A stretch of 6,101 nt of DNA. It comes from a bacterium (GTDB lineage Bacteria > Arandabacterota > Arandabacteria > Arandabacterales > JALGWA01). Shown in pieces: positions 1 through 6,075 of this stretch. The translations under genes were made by a program, and so were the position numbers. Location: contig JALGWA010000094.1 in the NCBI GenBank assembly GCA_025774425.1, forward strand, positions 1-6,101. Direction: 5' to 3'. The first letter of the stretch is position 1; the number at the start of each line of letters is the position of its first letter. The notes beneath the pieces were generated by a model. That model saw only the letters and a program-made list of their open reading frames with translations, did no database searches and was not told the DNA's origin.

Positions 1-1
1 A

Positions 2-586
2 GCAGCAGCCTTGCTTTTCCTGGCTTCGGCCGCGATGCTGGTCACTTCGTGCGGGGGGCCCAAGGTCGAGTGGAACCCGGATGTCGAAAAGGCCGGTTTC
101 AAGGAAGTGGACGACGCCTTGCCGACCTTGAGGGAGGCGATGAGCGGGCTCAACGAGACGATCAACAGGCGGATCTCGTCGAGCAAGTACAAGAAGCAGG
201 CCCTCGAAGACTTCAAAGTGATAAGCGACTTCGTCGACGTGCTCCAGTTCTACTACCTGCCGGTCCTCAACGCCAGGGCGATGATCTCCAGGGCCTACAG
301 GGAAGTAGAGATGGGAATGTACACCGAGGCCGTCGAAGACATCGGCAAGGCCGTCGACCTCGTCAACAAGGCCGCTCTCAAGTCCACAGAGAGCACCAGG
401 GTCGGTTTCGAAAAGGTCAAGCAGAGTCTACTCGATGTCGGCGAAGTCTCGGACGCCACCAAGGAGAGAAGCCTCACCAAGCTGACCAACACCGCCAAGA
501 TGCTCAACCTCCTGATCGAGCAGATCAACCCGGTGGTCGTCGTCACCGACGAAGGCGAATCGCTCATCGAAGGCCAGATACAGTAG
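2..586 (+). CDS. Lipoprotein with an all-helical mature domain, 5'-truncated by the window edge
   Basis: The reading frame is open from the first complete codon and ends at TAG 584-586. A TTG at 11 could serve as a start, but it would give a signal peptide with no positive n-region, and no ribosome binding site is visible, so the true start is probably upstream of the window. A hydrophobic stretch (LLFLASAAMLVTSC) ends in a lipobox, V-T-S-C, whose cysteine codon is 50-52. The product is therefore expected to be cleaved by signal peptidase II and lipid-anchored. The mature part, about 178 residues, looks almost wholly helical. It is rich in K, E, D and hydrophobic residues, contains helical-hairpin stretches such as SRAYREVEMGMYTEAVEDIG that loosely recall TPR-like helix pairs, and has no cysteine beyond the lipobox. 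I recognise no catalytic motif or named family. A role as a structural or accessory envelope lipoprotein is only a guess. The gene is closed by a hairpin terminator and faces the next gene. Confidence 0.8.
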   Translation, partial: AAALLFLASAAMLVTSCGGPKVEWNPDVEKAGFKEVDDALPTLREAMSGLNETINRRISSSKYKKQALEDFKVISDFVDVLQFYYLPVLNARAMISRAYREVEMGMYTEAVEDIGKAVDLVNKAALKSTESTRVGFEKVKQSLLDVGEVSDATKERSLTKLTNTAKMLNLLIEQINPVVVVTDEGESLIEGQIQ

Positions 587-604
587 CACAATTCGCTGCA
601 TGAC

Positions 605-634
605 GGCCCGGGGCTGCGCTCCGGGCCTTTCTCT
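605..634 (+). terminator. Rho-independent terminator after the lipoprotein gene
   Basis: GGCCCGG (605-611) pairs perfectly with CCGGGCC (621-627), with possible extension by G-T and G-C pairs into the loop. TTTCTCT (628-634) follows. It lies 18 bases after the lipoprotein stop. The T-rich tail lies only on the plus-strand side, so it should act mainly on plus-strand transcripts. The stop codon of the convergent gene (complement of 633-635) overlaps the T-tract. Confidence 0.75.
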
Positions 635-2141
635 ATTCGAGCTCGGGGCCCGGCTGCTTGATCTGGAAAGTCCTGTCCGAGGTCGGCTCGGGGTCGAACT
701 TCGTATTCCCGCCGTCGTATATGAGGAGCTGGCGGGCCGAGCCGGCTCCCCGCGGGAATCTCCAGTAGGCCCAGGGGAGGCGCAGGAGCTGGCGCGTCAC
801 CATGGTGCGGAAGTGTTCGGGTACGTCCTCGAGGAATCCCGTACCCTCGACCTCCAGGTGCTCCAGCCTGCGCTTGTACTTGTCCGGGTTCTCCTTGATC
901 GGCCGCTTCCACATCACCGTCAGCACCGACAGGATCCGCCTCCCGAAGGACAGGCGCTTGCCGCGCGTGAGATAGACGCCCTTCAGGCTGGGGGTGTGAA
1001 ACACGATGTCCATATCGACTTCGATCAGCCAGGTCAGGCGTTCGGGGGTGTCGATGAAGCGCGAGAGCAGGGCCTTGTGATACTCCCGCGCCTTGGGATA
1101 CGTGATTCCGTCATAACGGAACCAGAGCTCCCGGTAATGGAAGTCGGTGACGACATACTCCAGGCTCCCCCTCGACTCGCCGTCGGCCCTGATCCAGATT
1201 TCCAGTCTCTCCCAGTCTTTCTCCCAGAACTTGAGAAGCTCCGCGGGGGCGAGGTGGACGTACCTCCAGACCCAGTAGTACTTGCCCTCCAGCCAGTAGG
1301 GTTCATGCCCCTCCCTGTAGTGGAGATGCGGTTTCCTCCCGTCATTGACGTAGAAATAGAGCGCCGGGGGCAACGACCTCGGTATGAAGAACCATTCCAC
1401 CAGGTAGAGGATGAGGGCCGTGAGCACTATGGCTATCACGAAACCCTCGAAGCCGTGGGCCTCCCTGACGATGACGCGTATGGCGATGATGGGCAGCGGC
1501 GACGCCACGGCGGTCAGCAGGTCGTCGAAGAGCGCCCAGAGAATGAGCACCACTATGGGGTAATGGAGATACCCCAGATAGGCAGCCGCAGGCTCGGCGT
1601 GCAGGAGCCTCATGAAGGGCGTTATCAAGGCGCCGTAGCCGAGCACGACCAGCGAGGCGAGGAACACCTTGTAGCGCGCGAAGAACATGCTGTTCGAACC
1701 GACCAGCCGGAGCGGGTTGAGAACGCCCGAGGCCAGCTTGTCGACGCCCGAATAGACGTCCGCCAGCCCCCCCTGCTTGGGCTCGATGCGGAGGGAGTAG
1801 TCGATCATGAGGCGCTCGATCTCGCTCGGGGATGCGTCGTCGGCGCACTCCGCCTCCTCCCGCCCCCGGCCTGCGAGCTTCCGGACGAGGCCGCAGACGA
1901 TGAGCAAGGGCTTGAGCAGCGAGTAGAGAATGAGATAGCCGAATCGGGGCAGGCCCGCCGAGGGACGGTTCAGGAACTTACGGAAGGACTCCAGCGACAT
2001 GCCGATGGAGCTCAGGCACTCGAGGTTGACGACATGCTTGAGATTGAGCACGCTCGCCCAGTAATCGACGAAGAGAAACGGCCCGTCGCACCTTCTCTCC
2101 TCGAAGTCCTGTAGCTCCTGAAAGGTAGGTCTCTGGTCCAT
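633..2141 (-). CDS. Uncharacterised multi-spanning membrane protein with a large aromatic-rich C-terminal domain
   Basis: The 502-residue product starts at ATG (complement of 2139-2141). A strong purine-rich ribosome binding site, GGAGGGGAGA (complement of 2146-2155), lies just upstream. The N-terminal 60 or so residues look soluble. Hydrophobic segments lie at about 66-86, 157-178, 193-224 and 232-253, suggesting four or five membrane spans. A loop at about 87-155 is rich in acidic and basic residues. The C-terminal 250 residues look soluble and are unusually rich in Trp, Tyr and His, for example PHLHYREGHEPYW (about 271-283) and GKYYWVWRYVHLAP (about 286-299), followed by alternating hydrophobic and charged segments that suggest beta structure. 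I do not recognise the family. The opposite strand also carries an open frame almost as long, but its translation has no hydrophobic segments and strongly biased composition, whereas this frame has coherent membrane segments and a good ribosome binding site. The gene is divergent from the operon at 2322 and convergent with the lipoprotein gene. Confidence 0.85.
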   Translation of the reverse strand: MDQRPTFQELQDFEERRCDGPFLFVDYWASVLNLKHVVNLECLSSIGMSLESFRKFLNRPSAGLPRFGYLILYSLLKPLLIVCGLVRKLAGRGREEAECADDASPSEIERLMIDYSLRIEPKQGGLADVYSGVDKLASGVLNPLRLVGSNSMFFARYKVFLASLVVLGYGALITPFMRLLHAEPAAAYLGYLHYPIVVLILWALFDDLLTAVASPLPIIAIRVIVREAHGFEGFVIAIVLTALILYLVEWFFIPRSLPPALYFYVNDGRKPHLHYREGHEPYWLEGKYYWVWRYVHLAPAELLKFWEKDWERLEIWIRADGESRGSLEYVVTDFHYRELWFRYDGITYPKAREYHKALLSRFIDTPERLTWLIEVDMDIVFHTPSLKGVYLTRGKRLSFGRRILSVLTVMWKRPIKENPDKYKRRLEHLEVEGTGFLEDVPEHFRTMVTRQLLRLPWAYWRFPRGAGSARQLLIYDGGNTKFDPEPTSDRTFQIKQPGPELE

Positions 2142-2160
2142 CTGCTCTCCCCTCCGGGCT

Positions 2161-2190
2161 ATGCTATCACCCCCCCCACCCCCCCGTCAA
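2161..2190 (-). promoter_or_regulatory. Possible promoter of the minus-strand membrane-protein gene, with a G-tract spacer
   Basis: On the minus strand TTGACG (complement of 2185-2190) matches the -35 consensus in five of six bases. TAGCAT (complement of 2161-2166) matches the -10 consensus in four of six at an 18-base spacing. GATAGC, two bases nearer, is an alternative. The spacer is almost entirely G. The predicted RNA start would leave a short leader that still contains the ribosome binding site. The -10 match is weak, so this is tentative. Confidence 0.25.
2170..2185. repeat. Homopolymeric tract C8-A-C7
   Basis: Eight C, one A, then seven C on the plus strand, between the start codon of the minus-strand gene and the repeats further upstream. 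It falls inside the tentative promoter spacer of that gene. Its right end forms part of a perfect 7-bp hairpin, CCCCGTC (2182-2188), loop AAC, GACGGGG (2192-2198). Tracts of this kind are prone to slippage and also to sequencing or assembly error. Confidence 0.85.
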
Positions 2191-2194
2191 CGAC

Positions 2195-2271
2195 GGGGTC
2201 AGATGAGGGGGTCAGAGCTCAAAATGCACAATCCCGGTCGTGCGGGGCCAAACCCCAAGGGGGTCAGACCC
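2195..2271. repeat. REP-like GGGGTCAGA repeats in the divergent intergenic region
   Basis: GGGGTCAGA occurs at 2195-2203 and again, with an extra leading G, at 2207-2216 and 2259-2268. The last copy continues into an interrupted palindrome, GGGTC-A-GACCC (2261-2271). A small hairpin, GGGG-CCAAA-CCCC (2244-2256), lies between copies. From memory, GGGGTCAGACCC-type palindromes are common dispersed intergenic repeats in several GC-rich environmental bacteria and are sometimes linked to REP-associated tyrosine transposases. No such transposase is in this window. Whether the repeats are dispersed cannot be judged from one window. Confidence 0.5.
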
Positions 2272-2285
2272 TGTCGGACCGCCGG

Positions 2286-2314
2286 TTGACACGGGAGACC
2301 CGAATTGCTAGGAT
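2286..2314 (+). promoter_or_regulatory. Sigma-70-type promoter for the four-gene operon, placed for a leaderless mRNA
   Basis: TTGACA (2286-2291, exact -35 consensus) is followed by a 17-base spacer and TAGGAT (2309-2314). A TG one base before the -10 (2306-2307) gives an extended -10 element. The expected RNA start is about 2320-2322, essentially at the A of the ATG at 2322. An AGGA inside the -10 box (2310-2313) sits 8 bases before the same ATG and could act as a ribosome binding site if transcription came from further upstream, so the leaderless reading is likely but not certain. Confidence 0.65.
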
Positions 2315-2321
2315 TGCGGCG

Positions 2322-3542
2322 ATGAAGGCTGTAACCCCGAGAGGCGAATCCAGGTCGCCGTCGTTAGCGGCACTGGTCGTCGCGCTTCTGTTCTCCGTGG
2401 TTCTCTCGGCGCACCCCTCGGGCGCCGCGGCGCCCGAGGGCCGGGTCGCCGACACACCCGACGACTGGGGAACCTCGCTGACGCTGACCTGGACCTACGC
2501 CGGGCCTCCCGAGGAGATCGAAGCCTTCGAGATCCGGCGGCACGCCGGCCAGGCTCAGGCGCCGGCCGCGCCGGCCGCCGCGGACTCGATCGACATGTCG
2601 TTCGACACCTGGGGCTGGGCGCTCGTCGACTCGGCCGCTCCGGGCGACACCGTCTTCGTCGACTCCGACCTCGACGGCGGGACCGCTTACTCCTATGCCG
2701 TGGTTGCATGCCTGGGCGCGGTCAAGTCCCCGTCGGTCCCGACGCCGCCCGCCAGGCCCGAACGGCAATACCTGAGGAGTGCCACGGTCAATGTCCTCGT
2801 CGCGGTCGGCGTCTTCATGGCCCTCGTCCTCGTCCTCGTCGAGCGGGCCAGGCGCGGCGCCGATCTCTTCATAAGGCGCATCGCCGGCCTCGAAGCCGTA
2901 GAGGAAGCCGTTGGGAGAGCCACCGAGATGGGACGGCCCATACTCTACGTGCCGGGCCTCGACCCCATGGACGAAGTGGCAACCGTGGCCGCCATAGACA
3001 TCCTCGGGCAGGTGGCCAAGAAGGCCGGTGAATACGAGACCAAGCTCGTCTGTCCCAACAGGGACCCCATCGTCATGGCGGTGGCGCAGCAGGTCGTCCG
3101 AGAGGCTTACGCCAGCGTGGGCAAACCGCACCTTTATCAGGACGAGAACGTCTATTACGTCACCTTCAGCCAGTTCGGATACGCAGCGGCCGTCGCAGGC
3201 TACATGGTGCGTGAGAGGCCGGCGACCAACTTCTTCATCGGCAAGTTCTACGCCGAGTCACTGGTGCTGGCCGAGACCGGCAATGCGACCGGGGCCATAC
3301 AGATAGCGGGAACCGACTCCGACGCCCAGCTCCCGTTCTTCATAAGCGCCTGCGACTACACCCTGATCGGAGAGGAACTCTACGCGGGCGCCGTCTACCT
3401 CTCGAGGCGGCCGCTTCTGCTGGGGGCGCTCAAGGCCCAGGACTACGCCAAGATACTCATACTCGCCGCCATGGTGGTCGGCATCGCGCTGGCCGTCGCG
3501 AGTCCGGGGACATTCGAAGCATACAGGAAGCTCTTGCAGTAG
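2322..3542 (+). CDS. Operon gene A: signal peptide, FN3-like domain, membrane span, DUF6754 domain
   Basis: The product is 406 residues from ATG 2322. An upstream in-frame TTG at 2286 is the first base of the -35 box, so the ATG is preferred. Residues 1-37 or so form a Sec signal peptide with basic residues before a hydrophobic core (SLAALVVALLFSVVLSA). Residues 45-140 or so look like a fibronectin type III domain: SLTLTWTY near the start and TAYSYAVVAC near the end, with an Ala/Pro-rich insert at about 78-88 encoded partly by a tandem 9-bp repeat at 2559-2576. A membrane span lies at about 155-174, followed by basic RARRG. Residues 205-375 or so match, from memory, the DUF6754 family: RPILYVPGLDPMDEV, CPNRDP, LAETGN, AIQIAGTD and ACDYTLIGEELYAG are its recognisable motifs. 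A final hydrophobic segment is at 377-393. Topology predicts FN3 outside and DUF6754 in the cytoplasm. No function is known for the family. The stop overlaps the ribosome binding site of gene B. Confidence 0.88.
   Translation: MKAVTPRGESRSPSLAALVVALLFSVVLSAHPSGAAAPEGRVADTPDDWGTSLTLTWTYAGPPEEIEAFEIRRHAGQAQAPAAPAAADSIDMSFDTWGWALVDSAAPGDTVFVDSDLDGGTAYSYAVVACLGAVKSPSVPTPPARPERQYLRSATVNVLVAVGVFMALVLVLVERARRGADLFIRRIAGLEAVEEAVGRATEMGRPILYVPGLDPMDEVATVAAIDILGQVAKKAGEYETKLVCPNRDPIVMAVAQQVVREAYASVGKPHLYQDENVYYVTFSQFGYAAAVAGYMVRERPATNFFIGKFYAESLVLAETGNATGAIQIAGTDSDAQLPFFISACDYTLIGEELYAGAVYLSRRPLLLGALKAQDYAKILILAAMVVGIALAVASPGTFEAYRKLLQ
2415..2440. repeat. Perfect 26-bp palindrome inside gene A
   Basis: The 13 bases CCCTCGGGCGCCG (2415-2427) are followed directly by their exact reverse complement (2428-2440). 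It lies about 95-120 bases after the predicted RNA start, in the codons for the signal-peptide end region (PSGAAAPEG). In RNA it would fold into a very stable GC hairpin with a small loop. There is no T-run after it, so it is not a standard terminator. Both strands encode the same nine residues here. Confidence 0.9.
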
Positions 3543-3550
3543 GAGGACGC

Positions 3551-4192
3551 ATGAAGCGACAGGGGCCTGTGCTGCTCGCCTTCATCATAGGCATGCTCAT
3601 GCTGATCCAGTTCTTCACGCCCAATCCCCTCTTCCTGAGGATCTACAACCTCTTCCTCGACTGGAAGCAGGTCGTCCTCGGCTGCACGCTGATCCTCGGC
3701 ACGTGGAGTCTCATCCGCCACCACACACGGAAGATAGAACGGAAGCAGGAGAACTGGCAGTACTCCTATGTCACGCTCATAGGGCTCGCCGCCATGGTTC
3801 TCGCGGCGCTCATCTGGAAGACCGAGGGCGGTCCGTACACATGGATGTTCCAGAACATGCAGGTGCCCATGCAGTCCACCATGTTCTCGCTGCTCGCTTT
3901 TTTCGTGGCGTCGGCCTCGTACCGCGCCTTCCGCGCCAGGACCTTCGCCGCGACGCTGCTGCTCATCGCGGGCGCGGTCGTGATGCTCGGACGCGTCCCC
4001 GTGGGCGCGCTCATCGGCGGCAGCATCGGCGGCCATGAAGTCACGGTGAGCACGGTCGCCGACTGGATTCTCAACGTCCCCAACCTCGCCGCCAAGCGGG
4101 GCATCATGATGGGCGTCGGCCTCGGCATGACGGCGACTGCGATAAAGATAATACTGGGAATCGAAACCACTTACCTGGGGAAGTCCGACTGA
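3551..4192 (+). CDS. Operon gene B: small multi-spanning membrane protein
   Basis: The 213-residue product starts at ATG 3551. AGGAGG, which overlaps the TAG of gene A, lies at the correct distance upstream. Hydrophobic segments lie at about 6-22, 38-55, 73-89, 107-124 and 131-148, with a weaker one at 184-203, giving five or six spans. A short motif, NPLF, follows the first span. A basic loop (RHHTRKIERK, about 56-65) should be cytoplasmic. The C-terminal part, RGIMMGVGLGMTATAIKIILGIETTYLG, reads as a conserved amphipathic or membrane segment. It resembles, from memory, the end of unnamed proteins encoded beside DUF6754 genes. No catalytic motif is seen. It is translationally coupled to both neighbours: the stop TGA shares its last base with the ATG of gene C. 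It is likely a membrane-integral partner of A and C. Confidence 0.85.
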   Translation: MKRQGPVLLAFIIGMLMLIQFFTPNPLFLRIYNLFLDWKQVVLGCTLILGTWSLIRHHTRKIERKQENWQYSYVTLIGLAAMVLAALIWKTEGGPYTWMFQNMQVPMQSTMFSLLAFFVASASYRAFRARTFAATLLLIAGAVVMLGRVPVGALIGGSIGGHEVTVSTVADWILNVPNLAAKRGIMMGVGLGMTATAIKIILGIETTYLGKSD

Positions 4193-5028
4193 TGGCGTTC
4201 TACGACAGGATGATGAAGATCGACCGGAGGATCATCTACCTGTGCATGACCCTGGCCGTCGCCCTGCCGCTGATCGCCCCCATCGGAATGCCTGTGCAGG
4301 TCTCCGACGAGACCAGGGGCTTCTACGACCACATCGAAGACCTCGAGGCCGGCGACATCGTGTTGTTCTCCTTCGATTACGAAGGCGACGTCATGGCCGA
4401 GCTCAACCCCATGTCGATAGCCGCCCTCAGGCATCTGTTCCGGCAGGACGTCAGGGTGGTCGCCCTGACGACATACGCCGGCGGCACGGGCATCGCCCAG
4501 GGCATTCTCGAGCGCGTGGCCGCCGAGTACGACAAGCACTACGGCACGGACTACGTCTTCCTGGGCTACAATCCCGACTGGTCGGGCACGATCCTCAGGC
4601 TGGGAGAGAGCTTCAAGGCGACGTATCCCGCCGACCAGTTCGGCAAGAGCACGCGCGAGATTCCGCTGATGCAGGAGGTCGAGACATACGACGACATCGC
4701 CCTCCTCATCTCGATCGCCGGGAGCGCCCTCTCGGAGTACTGGGCGATATGGGCCGGCGGTCGATACGGAGTCACGGTGGTCTCGGGCAACACGGCCATA
4801 CAGGCGATATTGATCTATCCTTACTACAACGCGGGGCAGATACCGGGCTTCCTCGGAGGCCTCAAGGGCGCCGCCGAGTACGAGAAGATGGTGGGCAAGC
4901 CGGGGCTCGGCATAAAGGGAATGGACGCGCAGTCGGTGGCGCATCTGTTGATGCTGTCGTTCATCGTGGTAGGCAACATCGGCTACTTCCTCTCGCGAAG
5001 GCATGAGGCGAGACTGAAGCGGGAATAG
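4192..5028 (+). CDS. Operon gene C: membrane-anchored alpha/beta protein, possible distant relative of the DUF6754 domain
   Basis: The 278-residue product starts at ATG 4192, in a TGATG overlap with gene B. A GGGGAAG sequence about 8 bases upstream can serve as a ribosome binding site. The basic N-terminus (RMMKIDRR) precedes a membrane span at about 13-32, a soluble region at about 35-245, and a second span at about 249-267 followed by a basic tail (RRHEARLKRE). By the positive-inside rule both ends are cytoplasmic and the soluble domain is extracytoplasmic. The soluble region alternates strand-like segments (DIVLFSFDY, VRVVALTTY, DYVFLGYNP, DDIALLISIAG, GVTVVSG) with helices, as in Rossmann-like folds. 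It ends with GFLGGLKGAAEYEKMVG, which resembles the LLLGALKAQDYAKI end of the DUF6754 domain of gene A in position and pattern. I recognise no named family or active site. The first span is not followed by a clear cleavage site, so it is probably an anchor. Confidence 0.85.
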   Translation: MAFYDRMMKIDRRIIYLCMTLAVALPLIAPIGMPVQVSDETRGFYDHIEDLEAGDIVLFSFDYEGDVMAELNPMSIAALRHLFRQDVRVVALTTYAGGTGIAQGILERVAAEYDKHYGTDYVFLGYNPDWSGTILRLGESFKATYPADQFGKSTREIPLMQEVETYDDIALLISIAGSALSEYWAIWAGGRYGVTVVSGNTAIQAILIYPYYNAGQIPGFLGGLKGAAEYEKMVGKPGLGIKGMDAQSVAHLLMLSFIVVGNIGYFLSRRHEARLKRE

Positions 5029-5036
5029 GAGCGAAC

Positions 5037-5657
5037 ATGAGTCCGGATCCGGGTATATGGGTGGCCGCGCTGCTGACGCTCGCCGTGTTCTCCTTCCTCT
5101 ACCGTGAGAACCCCGTCTTCCGCTTCGCCGAGCACCTGCTCGTCGGCGTCTCCGCAGGCTATTATCTCGTGCAGTATTTCTTCTCGGCCGTTTACAAGAA
5201 GCTCTATGTCCCCGTGTTCGACAACAAGGAGTATATCCTCATCGTGTGCGGCATCCTCGGCGCCATGATGTTCACGCGGCTCTCCAGGAAGCTCGAATGG
5301 GTGTCCCGCTACCCCGTGGCCTTCTACGTCGCCGCGTGGGCGGGCTATGTCATCCCGTCCTACGTCCAGGTGCGCGTCCTCCAGCAGGCCGAGAGCACGG
5401 TCTTCAACCCGCTGGGCCTCCCTACAGCCCAGGCCGTCTCCAGCTTCATCGTCTTCCTGGGCGTCGTGACCACGCTCTCGTACTTCTACTTCTCCGCCGA
5501 ACGAAGGGGCGCTCTCAAGGTCTCGTCGCACGTGGGCGTCATATTCATCATGGTCGGCTTCGGGGCCACCTTCGGCTACAACGTGATGGGCCGGATCAGC
5601 CTGCTCATCGGCCGCTTCCAGTTCCTCCTGACCGACTGGCTCGGCATAGTGCACTGA
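5037..5657 (+). CDS. Operon gene D: small multi-spanning membrane protein, possible relative of gene B
   Basis: The 206-residue product starts at ATG 5037. AGGAG (5027-5031), which overlaps the gene C stop codon, lies five bases upstream. Hydrophobic segments lie at about 5-21, 33-52, 66-80, 93-109, 133-151 and 163-183, suggesting six spans. After the first span come NPVFRFAEHLLVGVSAGYY, with an NPVF motif like NPLF in gene B, and a pattern (A-E-H, then G-x-x-x-G) that looks conserved. The middle of the protein, LPTAQAVSSFIVFLGVVTTL and on, parallels VPMQSTMFSLLAFFVASASY of gene B in order and spacing. A basic loop (RLSRK, about 81-85) suggests a cytoplasmic face. No catalytic motif is visible. 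It is the last gene of the operon. Only a weak stem (CGGCA/TGCCG, 5664-5679) without a T-run follows, so its terminator is unclear. Confidence 0.85.
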   Translation: MSPDPGIWVAALLTLAVFSFLYRENPVFRFAEHLLVGVSAGYYLVQYFFSAVYKKLYVPVFDNKEYILIVCGILGAMMFTRLSRKLEWVSRYPVAFYVAAWAGYVIPSYVQVRVLQQAESTVFNPLGLPTAQAVSSFIVFLGVVTTLSYFYFSAERRGALKVSSHVGVIFIMVGFGATFGYNVMGRISLLIGRFQFLLTDWLGIVH

Positions 5658-6075
5658 CGACACCGGCAGCACAATGCCGATTCCACCGCCCGCACCAGCC
5701 AGAGGAAGGTCGTCGCACTGATCACCAGGTACGACGCGATGGGCAAACGGCCCATCCAGCTCCATGCGGCGCGGGTCTCCCCACCAGCCCGACAGGAAGA
5801 TCTCCGGGATGGAAGCAGGTCCAAGCCCCGCACAGCAGTGAATCCCGCCGTCCCCGGCGTCCATCCACGAGCCGCCTTGCCGTCAATGCGCCTCTCGCAG
5901 CGGGACGTATCAGGACGATCACAAGACCCCAATGGCCACCTTCCCGGCCCGCTTCGCGCGTTTCGAGTCGGGAGCACCCATGACCGCCTGCCCGGATTGC
6001 CAACCGAATCCCAGCAGTGCCGTGGTAGATCTCTGACTATAGTATGTTACTCTAAAGTGTTCCATCGAAACTGCC
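5658..6075. other. Stretch without a supportable gene after the operon
   Basis: All six frames here give only Arg/Pro-rich or fragmented translations, with no domain, no coherent membrane protein and no good start with continuation. The one membrane-like run (minus strand, YLVISATTFLWLVRAVESAL, about 5670-5740) lies in a frame whose flanks look non-coding, so it could be a decayed gene fragment or chance. Base composition falls toward AT after about 6025. There TATAGT (6038-6043) resembles a -10 box, but no convincing -35 box accompanies it. The stretch may hold the 3' end signals of the operon and the start of control DNA for a gene beyond the window. Confidence 0.5.

Noticed and set aside
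600..2114. 504-codon open frame on the plus strand, fully antisense to the membrane-protein gene
   Set aside because: Its start lies inside the terminator region with no ribosome binding site. The translation is rich in E, R, P and Q with no membrane or domain pattern. The opposite strand has coherent spans and a strong ribosome binding site. It is open because of GC-biased codon position effects.
2182..2198. CCCCGTC-AAC-GACGGGG hairpin as a terminator
   Set aside because: It lies between two divergent genes, with no gene ending into it and no T-run on either side. It overlaps the candidate -35 box instead.
4171..5004. 277-codon minus-strand frame antisense to operon gene C
   Set aside because: It has His/Asp/Arg-rich composition with no domain and mirrors the codon structure of gene C, which has operon context and membrane spans.
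5664..5679. CGGCA/TGCCG stem just after the operon as its terminator
   Set aside because: It has only five base pairs and no T-run, too weak to call a terminator.
4983..5864. 293-codon minus-strand frame across gene D and the tail
   Set aside because: It is mostly antisense to gene D, has biased acidic and His-rich composition, and shows no recognisable domain. The part beyond gene D is no better.
5980..6036. 18-codon frame (MTACPDCQ...) with GGGAG five bases upstream
   Set aside because: The start site and the CxxC are suggestive, but the frame is too short to support without conservation. A GGGAG next to an ATG is common by chance in GC-rich DNA.
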